From Gamsiella multidivaricata (Eukaryota > Mortierellomycota > Mortierellomycetes > Mortierellales > Mortierellaceae), in assembly GCF_025024155.1 (NCBI RefSeq), contig NW_026251730.1, positions 310,001 to 374,000 of the forward strand: 64,000 bases of DNA, read 5' to 3'. The notes beneath the pieces are model-generated. The model had not been told where the DNA came from, ran no database searches, and saw only the letters and a program-made list of their open reading frames with translations. The position numbers and the translations under genes are program-made. Below are positions 20,312 through 28,725 of this stretch, piece after piece. Position 1 is the first letter of the stretch, and the number at the start of each line of letters is the position of its first letter.

Positions 20312-23300
20312 TTAATTCTGATCGATAACATTTTCGAGATCCTCGGCTTCTTCAATGTCCACAGCATTACCCCACAGTGATGTATGATTATCAAAAAATC
20401 TTCCTATCGCGCCTCCGACCATCTTCTCTTCGCCAACACGCTGAAGATCAACCACCGGTGGTCCTTGTTCGCACTCGCCGGAAGTCCATAAAATGCCACA
20501 GCCTTGGAAGTTCTCCTGGATCCTCGAAATATCCAATGCAGTCGACGGCTTTTTGTGTCTAGTGCTGTTGGAACGAATGCCGACCTCTCGTTCGAACATC
20601 CGTGAAATGACCTGAAAGGTTTTGATGTTGGTGGAAATGGCGTCCTGGAGGTATTCCCAGCTCATGTTCGAGCCTTTGGCTGAAAAAATGGCTTTGATGA
20701 GATAGTTGTGGTTTTCCTGCATCATGTCCGTTGCCATCCATCCACCAGCGACGCCTTTCGGGTTCACAAGCATACTTGACAGGACCCTTCTCGCCCATTC
20801 ATCTGTCCAAAGATAGCGAATGCCATAGAGGAGGCGTAAAAGCTCTAGGGCATAATTGGTGTTGCCACCCCCATGCATCATTATAACGATGAATGGCAGC
20901 AAATGCTTGATGCGGCCAATATCGCCAGCTTTGATGGCCGCGCCAAGCTCAATGTAGACGGCTACATCGCGCAGGAAAAGAAGAGCGTTGGTATTGGCGG
21001 TAGTACAGGGAAGGCCAAGGAGCAAAGGCGAAGGCTGAGAGCAATATGACTTGGTGATGCTTTCTGTAATGCTCTGAACAGAAAGCTCCTTTGATACACC
21101 ACGATCCCGCAAAGACTGATAGAGCAACTGCACCTTCGCATCAAAGACTACCCGCAAGAGCTCATCGGTGGCGTGAAAGATGATCTTGTCCCTGCTTAGG
21201 CCCTTACGGTTCAGCAGACATGCAATCGATGCCAGGGTCCCAGGAAACTCTTTGGAGCCAAGGTGAGTCCTCCAAATGGTACCACACAAATTCATCTCCA
21301 AATGAAAAAGTTGGAGAACAGGATGTACCTGTCAAGTTTGAGGGATACTTTTAGTTGTCAAGGAATGTATATACAGGGCTATGCTCCTGTGTAACAATCA
21401 AGCACCTTCTTTCCGCCTCACATCACTCTTTATTAACTTTGACTTTCACGTACCCACGACAGGCTATGGTAGGGATCAGGATCGAAGCACCGGTGGACCT
21501 TGAGCGTCAGCAGCCTTGACACTGTCATTTGATCCCCAGCGAAAATTGTGTTCTTGGGATCGGCAAACCAGGCTTTTGGTAAATTGAGACCGACCTCCGT
21601 AATCCTCTGCAACACTGACAGGTTTCCTGCAATGGTAGACTCGTCTAGCTTCATGACTGGAAGTGGGAAAACAGTACTCTTGGTGAGGTCAAGTTGCTCG
21701 ACAGGAACAACAAGAATGACGGATGTTGTTGATCCTTCCGGTAACGAGCGCACAATGGAGTCCGAAACATGCGATTGGCAAGCATTTACAAAAACCTCAA
21801 GGTCGCCGTTGTTGGGGAAAAAAAGGTTGGCATCTGCCTCCGGCCTCTCCTCCACTGGACGAAAAAGAGTAGGTGCGGGCTTGCTCTTTTCTGAGGGTAA
21901 AAGGATGATGGTGGCAGCAGTGCCATTGTCGAAAATATCCCGTTTGTTGACGCGCTGATGATGGTGCTTAGCGGCGATATTGATATTATCGTAAACGACA
22001 TAAAAGTCGTTCTCCTTGACTGCCTGTATTACACGCCTGCACGCATCCCTGGTCAGCGACTTGAGGCAATTGCGAACTTGATTGTACGAGATCGAAAGCC
22101 CAAGGCCAGAAAGGACCTCAAGAACTCTCCTCGGACACCCAGTGCAGTGCAGAAAAATGCCAAGGATTGTCTGGAAAGCACTGGCTTTTTGTGACGACAT
22201 AAAGAGCAGCATTGCTGAAATGCAGCCGCGGACTGATGATGGCTTCCGAGCACGGTGACGCCTCAGTGCTCTTTTTGTGAGATTTTGGACAGGTACATCC
22301 TCTTTGAGCACGCCCTTCAAGAAACGCGTCAGGTACTTTGCGCCACCGCCTTTGCCACTGGTGTTGGGACCTCCATCCATATGTGCCTTGTCCTCCACCA
22401 TTCCATCATTCTTGTCATCTGCCGTGCCAGCAGCGTAGCGATTGAGGAAACCAAAGTCGTCAAGCAAGTAGCCGGCGATCTTCTCCTCTGTGACATCGGT
22501 ATGTGGAAGCCGCCATTCTTTTTTGACATCATTGTCACCCAGATGCCTGAGAGTGCGGTCGACGACGACATCGACGGCACTGTTGACAAACGATTCGTCC
22601 CACCGCTCATGCCTTTTGTCGTGTCGGAGCTGCTCGTCCCAGATCTGTATAAGTCGCCGTGGACCATGTGCCTCGTAGAACGGATTGGTGTAGTCAGTAG
22701 CTGTCTTGTCGTCAGACTTGAACAACTCAACAAGGAATCTAGGCAGGGACAAATCCACTGCTTTAATACATTCTAGAACCGTACAAAGTTTGTCTGACAT
22801 GGAGGACTGAAAATTATACATCCATCTGTTAGAAGCTAAGGCACTGAATACTGTAGCTCGTTTCATTTTCATCAAAGTCAATGCATTTTAAAATTCAAGT
22901 TGGCTGCTTACACGTGTTTTGCCACTGGAAGCTGAGATCAGCACAGTTGGGTCAGATCCTTGGCTCGTTGAGTCAGATCCTTGGCTCGTTGGGTCAGATC
23001 CTTGGCTCTCCGTCGAAGAAGAGCTGACCATCTAAGTAAACAATAGGATGTATAATGAATGATGAGTTCTTGACCATATCAGGTTCTCGCCAGAGAGCAT
23101 AAACATTTAAAACAGTATGTCTCATACCTCCAAGGCAAGTCGCTGTCGCTCCATCTCGGTTGCCCTAATATTGGCCAACTGTTTTGAGCAATACATTTAG
23201 CAAAACGCATATTGCATTAATAGGTCTGATCTTTGTCCACAAGTAACGCTTGACAACCTACACGTTTGGCAGATGGCGAAGCTAAAGCTGCAGGCACAAT

Positions 23301-23390
23301 TTCTTTGAACGCGCGAATACTTATGCCTTGGTCCAAGGGTGATTTGGCCATGTTGACTGCGAACGATTCTTCTGCAGCGGTGAACGCCAT
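20312..23390 (-). CDS. DUF6589-like protein, candidate DDE transposase of the element
   Basis: Five exons, 23390-23262, 23178-23128, 23031-22912, 22806-21454 and 21328-20312, join in phase 0 to 889 residues. The first residues (MAFTAAEES) come from the TIR and equal those of the helicase. The core resembles proteins annotated as DUF6589, which are expanded in basidiomycetes. Key blocks are VVYDNINI, AGDQMTVSRLL, FHLEMNLCGTIW and WMATDMMQENHNYL. They offer two aspartates and a glutamate in an order that would suit a DDE/RNase H-fold nuclease. The family name is from memory and the catalytic role is inference. The N-terminal part has a three-copy SQGSDPT/SQGSDST repeat. No zinc finger or chromodomain was noticed. 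Confidence 0.7.
22946..23008 (-). repeat. Three 21-bp coding repeats in the transposase gene
   Basis: Three consecutive 21-bp units, the middle one with a single change, encode SQGSDPT-like heptapeptides. The unit length keeps the frame, so copy number can vary without breaking the gene. Confidence 0.85.
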
Positions 23391-24034
23391 GGCGAGCTGC
23401 AAGGAGATTGATGCCGCTGGAGTGGAACACGCTCCAGTCAGGACGGGCGGGGCTTCAGTAGCTCCTTGCGGAGTATCCTATAGAGAGAAAAACATAAAAG
23501 GACAAGAAGTTCGTTAGGATTGTGCTTGGAAATGAGTGACTGTTGTCATGCCAATCATCGGTATGTACTCACTGGATTACTCCCTCCTAAGGACGACGCG
23601 ACGGGAATATTGGCGCTGAAGGAGATCAGACCTGTGGGTATGTCATTGCGCTATACAGTATTGAGGGTCAGGACGTCAGGAAGGGTGACAACCCCAACAG
23701 CTACAAACTCCCAACTCCTGTAACAAAATGTGTCCTTGCTTTGTAAGTCCTGCGGAGGGTTCCAGGAGTGTTGGGAGTTTTGGGAAGGCACTTGCGAGGC
23801 GTGCGCCGGGTCTCTTCATCAGGTGGATTGTCACTGTAACAGGAGACATGAAGGAAGAGGATGCAAGAAATAAGCTTGGGCAGCCCGCGTACGATCACGT
23901 GAACAAAAAACCACCGAGCACTTTCCTTTTTTGGGCAAAATGGACTAAAGGGTGACCCCATAAGAAAGTGAAAGATTTTGTCCCAGCCCCTCTGCAGTGA
24001 AAAATTGAACAAAGGGGGATGGGTTCAGAGCTTC
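23368..24034 (-). repeat. Right terminal inverted repeat (667 bp)
   Basis: It is the inverse of the left TIR, equal in length, and contains the ATG (23390) of the DUF6589-like gene. It ends with GAGCTTC against the right target-site copy. Confidence 0.95.
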
Positions 24035-24043
24035 CACAGGCGT
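24035..24043 (+). repeat. Target-site duplication, right copy (CACAGGCGT)
   Basis: It is identical to the left copy. The bases that follow (CCTAAGAAAATGGTGGCGAAAGG) match the uninterrupted site in unit A apart from one base. Confidence 0.9.
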
Positions 24044-24170
24044 CCTAAGAAAATGGTGGCGAAAGGTTTAAATGAGTGCTTCGGTGGCAAAAATCAACTG
24101 AGAAAATGATGGTAACTTCCATTTATGGCTCAGATGCGACCCAAGCGGTCGAACACACAAAGGCTTTTCC

Positions 24171-24180
24171 TACATATAAG
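24171..24180 (+). promoter_or_regulatory. TATA-like element of F-box gene B
   Basis: CATATAAG lies about 170 bp before the ATG and about 137 bp inside the right edge of the transposon insertion, so the core promoter was left with the gene. Confidence 0.5.
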
Positions 24181-24344
24181 ACGCTCTTCATATCTTCATT
24201 AGCGCCCTTTAGTTTTGATCGCCACCTTCCCTCTATCAGTCATCTATTCTTCCTTCGCATCTTGCTTCCTTCCCACCTTGTTTCCTTCCCATCTTGCTTC
24301 CTCCGTCATCTACTTTCAATCACCCCCTACCCTCCACGCCAACA

Positions 24345-26093
24345 ATGGAAAAGGAATCCATCTTTGACAGCCCTCTGGTCAAGAGCGAAGTTGCAAAATA
24401 CCTCTCCAACAATGATCTAGCACAGTGTGCTCTCGTCTCCAAGAAGTGGTCTGCCTGGTTCCTTCCTGCCCTCTGGCGCTCCATCAAATTCGGGCAACTT
24501 TCATTCGGGCAACTTTCAACGATCTCATCTGAGGGTCTGAAACGACATCAAGGTCATATCCAGTCCCTCCAAGGATATCAATTTAACTCGGCGGCTCAGC
24601 CCTACGTTTGGTCATATCCTAACCTCACGTCGCTTGAGTTTGGACCCGGTTTCGGTCGCCACGGTCGTCGAGTGGACCTTGCGACCTTGAAAATGGTGGC
24701 AGGATCGCCTCATTTGGAGCATCTCAAGATATCGCTCAATCTCGACCATGTGGATGTCTACCAAGAACTGAGGCGGGTTCTTCAGTCGCTGACTCGGCTA
24801 AAGAGCTTGGAATTGCACCTCATTGAATTTATCGAACCGGTTGTCATTCAGGATATTCTGGAGATATGTAGCCGAGTCAAATTCCTATCAGTATTTCTGC
24901 AAAGCGCGACCTACTTTATGCCAGGAGACGAAGGAGCTCAGCTCAAGCTCGCAACGGAGGCCATGAAGCGCATGCAGGACACCCAGGTCCAGCACTTGGA
25001 GTTCCAGGCGACCGACGGGAGCCTCGAATTGTCGATTTTGCCATTGTTTTTAAAGAAATGTCCCATGTTGGAGAGCCTCAGCCTGCCATCACTGTGCCAG
25101 GAGCAGACAATGGAACAAGTGGTAGAGATAATCAAGGAGAGAACATGTCCGAAACTCAAGCATTGGAGCCATGGCCGCGTTACCTACAGTGGAATGTCGG
25201 AAGATCTTTTCTTGGAAACATTTCGAGCAACCAAGTCTGGCACCGGCGAGTACGACAGTGATGGGGATTGGATGGAAGGTGGCCTGAAGACGATCGCAGT
25301 GGGGTACCCAGTGGCACTGGACGAACGCGTAATTCGAACAATCACGGAGTATCATGGTACGACACTGACAACCATGAATACTCCCGGTTTCACCATGGAC
25401 CTCCCATCCCTCACGTTGCTTTTGAGCGGACTCCCAGCGTTGAAGTCCCTCGCGGCTACGGTCACTTTACCAAACGCATCGACGCACGACCCGGACCTGG
25501 AATTGACAAAGAAGACTTCGTGGGCCTGCACTGGGTTGAAGTATCTAGATGTGACCTGCAACACTACGGGAACCTTCAAGGTCCCTGGAGGGAAACGCTG
25601 GGATGCTTCGGCAGAGAAGACCTGTACGGACTATTTGTTTTCACAGATCGGGAGCTTGACGCAGTTGGAGGAATTGATTCTGAGGACGGGCATGTTCGAT
25701 CCATTTATCTTGAAGAATGGATACTTGATGCCGTTGTCTGGATTGTCGAACCTCAAGACATTGCGCCTGCCACGGCAATACAACATCCGTATGGGCGTCA
25801 AGGAGGCAGAGTGGATGGCCGAGAACTGGACAAGTCTGGTTTATGTCGCGATTGAGGTGGTCTCCAGGGCTCTTGTATCAGATGAAAAATCGCGCGAGGC
25901 ATTTGAGGCAACGTTGAAGGAGAAGCGGCCAAGCGTCGAGATCGGTCCTAGTCAGCCTTATTCTCACATGTTGTTCGGAGGAGGTTTCGTCAACAATAGA
26001 CTTGGCGGATACAACAATGGATTTGGCGGCTGGGGTGTACAGAATGGATTCGTCCCATTCCCTTGGATACGCCGTTCAATGAATATCAAATAA
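24345..26093 (+). CDS. F-box / leucine-rich-repeat protein, copy B
   Basis: This single exon encodes 582 residues from the same CCAACAATGG start as copy A. The F-box-like N-terminus is identical to copy A through residue 48. Then a 15-bp unit is duplicated (24489-24518), giving FGQLSFGQLS where copy A has FEPPS. The LRR region is largely the same, with scattered amino-acid changes that cluster in the C-terminal half, and the Gly-rich tail carries a short insertion. The frame is intact, so the gene probably still works despite the 7.2-kb insertion about 300 bp upstream. Confidence 0.85.
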   Translation: MEKESIFDSPLVKSEVAKYLSNNDLAQCALVSKKWSAWFLPALWRSIKFGQLSFGQLSTISSEGLKRHQGHIQSLQGYQFNSAAQPYVWSYPNLTSLEFGPGFGRHGRRVDLATLKMVAGSPHLEHLKISLNLDHVDVYQELRRVLQSLTRLKSLELHLIEFIEPVVIQDILEICSRVKFLSVFLQSATYFMPGDEGAQLKLATEAMKRMQDTQVQHLEFQATDGSLELSILPLFLKKCPMLESLSLPSLCQEQTMEQVVEIIKERTCPKLKHWSHGRVTYSGMSEDLFLETFRATKSGTGEYDSDGDWMEGGLKTIAVGYPVALDERVIRTITEYHGTTLTTMNTPGFTMDLPSLTLLLSGLPALKSLAATVTLPNASTHDPDLELTKKTSWACTGLKYLDVTCNTTGTFKVPGGKRWDASAEKTCTDYLFSQIGSLTQLEELILRTGMFDPFILKNGYLMPLSGLSNLKTLRLPRQYNIRMGVKEAEWMAENWTSLVYVAIEVVSRALVSDEKSREAFEATLKEKRPSVEIGPSQPYSHMLFGGGFVNNRLGGYNNGFGGWGVQNGFVPFPWIRRSMNIK

Positions 26094-26403
26094 ACAGCGA
26101 GTAGTAGTAATACTCAGGTTTTTTGCGAGAATATGATAAAGATTATGTATCGAGTTGAGCGTTCAGCCAGTACGCGATTATTGGAGGTCGAGCCGCATAG
26201 CGGGTACGTGTCGGACATTGTGCTATCCAGTGTGGTAACGAGGGGATGGGATTGTATGTAGACAGGTAGTCCCGCTGCTTTGGAGGGAGGAGGAGTTTCT
26301 GGCAAACCAAGTCCGATATTGTGACGGGAAACTTGGTGCAAACCCCGTTTGCGATGAGAGTTGCGACCAGCACACGACAAAAAGACTCTGAATCAGAAAA
26401 GCG

Positions 26404-27802
26404 ATGAAGAAAACGAACGCCTCTGGAGGCCCATGCACACTCAGGATTGCGGTCGTCGGTGAGTGATTCAGGATCCGAATCAACCCCATGAATCAGATGC
26501 GAGTGCTCATCCTCTCTCTTGAATATCCTAGGCGGTCCTCAGTATGATCGGCTCTATGAAAGGCTAGCACTCTTTGAACGGGAGACCGGACACCATGTCG
26601 AGATCGTCTTTCGCGGTTCCCATCCAGAGCTCAATGACTATCTGACCTCGACTTTTCAGCAATATGATCCAGCCTTTTCGGCCGAGTCACCGATCCCAGA
26701 GCCAGACCTGGATCTGGTGTCAACACACATCAAATACGCGCCCTCTCAGGCCTATTTCTTGCAGGACCTGGGTGACGATCTCGTCTCAGCGCAAGAGCAG
26801 AGCGAATTCCTCGAATCCGCAATGGAAGCCTCCAAGGTTCAGGGCAAACTGATGCAGTTACCACGAATGGTCGATAGCAGAGTCTTATTCTATCGCGCGG
26901 ATATCTTTGAGCGACTCGGGTTGGCCGCCCCAAGGACATGGCAGGACCTCTTGACAGTTGCGAGCAAGGTCCGGAAGGCAGCGCTGCCAACACCCACGAA
27001 CGCTTCAGGCCCAGGAACAGATGTCATACAAGGATATGTCTTCCCTGGCAAGCAGTCGGGACTGTTTGGGACGTTTTATGAGCTGGCCATGATGGAGATG
27101 GAGCACTCAGAAGCGTTATTTGATCAACAGAGTCGGCCAGTCTTTCAGGAATCTGTAGTTGCGAACGTGCTGAGGTACATGCGGGAGCTAGTGACGTCCA
27201 ATGCAGTTCCGCAGGACATTGAGGAATACTACTTTGACGAAGTATCAGCGCTGTTCTCAGAGGGAAAAGTAGCCATGGTTGCGGATTGGCCCTCGTTCTA
27301 CGAGGGAATGAAAGCAAAGTTGAAAAGCCAAGAGCCAGACGCTAGAATCAAGGTGATGCGATACCCAGTGGGCGCCAACGGGAAGCGATCGGCCTATTCG
27401 GGTATGCACTCCTTTGCAATCCCCAAGAGCTGTCGACACCGTGAAGAGGCTGCGGAATTGCTCAAGTTCCTGGTGCGAGACGATCAGCAGTGGATCGAGG
27501 CATCCGAGTCTGGCAGTTTCCCGACCAAGAAAGCGGCCTTGCAACGGCTCTTGCAGGAGACTGAGGCGAAAAACGTGGCAGCAAGTGGGGGCTCAGGATC
27601 AGCGGAGCAGCAGTTGGATAGTGAGAGACTGAACTGCCTTGTGGAGACGGTACAGAACGACATGGCGATGTTTCCGCACTTGAGATCATATCCGGAGCTG
27701 GAGGACGCGTTGTACCCAATGATCCAGGACGCGATGATGGGCCGTATATCCCCAGAGGAGGCTGCGCGAAGGATGCAGGCTAGGGCCATGCAATCGGTGT
27801 AG
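26404..27802 (+). CDS. Bacterial-type ABC transporter solute-binding protein (family 1, sugar type)
   Basis: Two exons, 26404-26458 and 26532-27802, join in frame to 441 residues. The intron is 73 bp with GTGAGT and CCTAG. The mature fold is that of extracellular solute-binding proteins that feed bacterial sugar ABC importers: TLRIAVVGGPQYDRLYERL, then FERETG, an LPRMVDSRVLFYRADIF block, APRTWQDLL, VAMVADWPSFYEG, and MHSFAIPKS with a typical repeat of helices to the C-terminus. The N-terminus (MKKTNASGGPC) has no convincing signal peptide or lipobox. No permease or ATPase genes lie nearby. The intron and fungal neighbours argue against contamination; transfer from a bacterium is the likely origin. 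What it binds and where it acts are unknown. Confidence 0.85.
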
Positions 27803-28725
27803 CTGTAGACGAATGAAATAAAGCGGACATGCAAAAAGAGCAGTGACTTTATACAATTCGACTACATGCTATGGATCATATAGAGTATCGATGTCCCTCC
27901 TACTGGTGGTGAATCAGGTCGTCTTCTTTTGCCCCTGGATATGAAAAAGAAAAACCATTTTAGAGCATGTGGTTATTAGGGGATGTGAAGATAGAGGATG
28001 TGACAGGACCTGGCGGTGAGGGCGATGGTGGATGGGAGCTGGCGTCCAGCAGGAGAAACTAATTTTACAGTGTTCTATTTTTACAGCCCATTTCAGGCAG
28101 GCCCTCTTTCGTGTGTTGTGTTGCGTGCACCCAAAGAGCGGGTACGCCGGAGTGTATTTCTGCGTGTATCCATCCATCCATGCAGTTTTATTGTTAGACC
28201 ACAAGGCTAATAGTGCATTAAATTGAATCTACATCCCCCATCCTTCCTCTCCTCTCCTCTCTAAAAAAATAACAAATAGACAAATAGCGCAGGCACCGAG
28301 GGCGGACACACACTGACGCCCACAGCGACCCGTTCGATGCCCATCGTTCCCACTCTTTTCTTCCCTTTCGTCCCTTTCGTCCCTTTCGTCTCTTTCTTCC
28401 CTTTCTTCCCTTTCTTCCCTTTCTTCCCTTTCTTTGCTCCCCTGCCTCCCTCTTTGTTTCCCTCATCATTGGTCTGCATTTTTTTCCCTTCTTCATTGCT
28501 CAGTCTTCGTTGTTCAAATCGCCATATCACTATATCACTATTGGTGTCGTCCCTCGACCTTCATTCCCCCGCCCTTTAATCCCCCCCCTTCCTCCTCCTG
28601 TGTTCTCAGCCCACATCCTTTATTCACACTCACTCATCGTCAAGTCTCACTCGGTGTTCACTCCCCTCCCCATTGCTGATTACCTCTGAACCAAACCCTG
28701 ATCAGAAGACACTTCCCCCAAAAAC
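27803..28725. other. Intergenic region with polypyrimidine leader of the chitin synthase gene
   Basis: AATAAA at about 27818 fits as a polyadenylation signal for the solute-binding gene. From 28330 to 28725 the plus strand is strongly C/T-rich and probably forms the promoter and 5' leader of the chitin synthase gene. No gene is seen. Confidence 0.6.
28361..28434 (+). repeat. Decamer tandem repeat TTCCCTTTCG/T
   Basis: About seven copies of a pyrimidine decamer, in two variants, lie some 300 bp before the chitin synthase ATG. A structural or nucleosome-excluding role is possible, but nothing in the sequence proves it. Confidence 0.8.

Larger units (their letters stand above)
16824..24034. mobile_element. 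7,211-bp DNA transposon carrying RecQ helicase and DUF6589-like genes
   Basis: The element is bounded by 667-bp inverted repeats starting GAAGCTCTGAACCC and flanked by a 9-bp target-site duplication. It holds two convergent genes: a RecQ-family helicase on the plus strand and a DUF6589-like candidate transposase on the minus strand. Each starts within its TIR and runs towards the centre, with 211 bp between the two stop codons. Open frames, intact splice sites and matching TIRs suggest a recent, possibly active insertion. Nine-base duplications and long TIRs recall Mutator-like elements, but neither protein looks like a MULE transposase. Kyakuja-Dileera-Zisupton and Plavaka-type elements are alternatives I cannot exclude. 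The element split the upstream region of F-box copy B about 300 bp before its ATG. Confidence 0.9.
24035..26260 (+). repeat. Tandem duplication, unit B (main part)
   Basis: This is the larger part of the second F-box unit; its first 40 bp (16784-16823) lie on the far side of the transposon. Similarity to unit A runs to about 26260 and then stops. Confidence 0.85.

Noticed and set aside
16824..24034. Reading the element as a Mutator-like transposon because of long inverted repeats and a 9-bp duplication
   Set aside because: Neither gene shows MULE transposase or zinc-finger motifs, so length of repeats and duplication alone were not taken as proof of that superfamily.
26223..26489. Minus-strand ORF with a hydrophobic stretch opposite the start of the solute-binding gene
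   Set aside because: It overlaps the first exon and intron of a gene with strong family evidence and has no motif or partner exon of its own.
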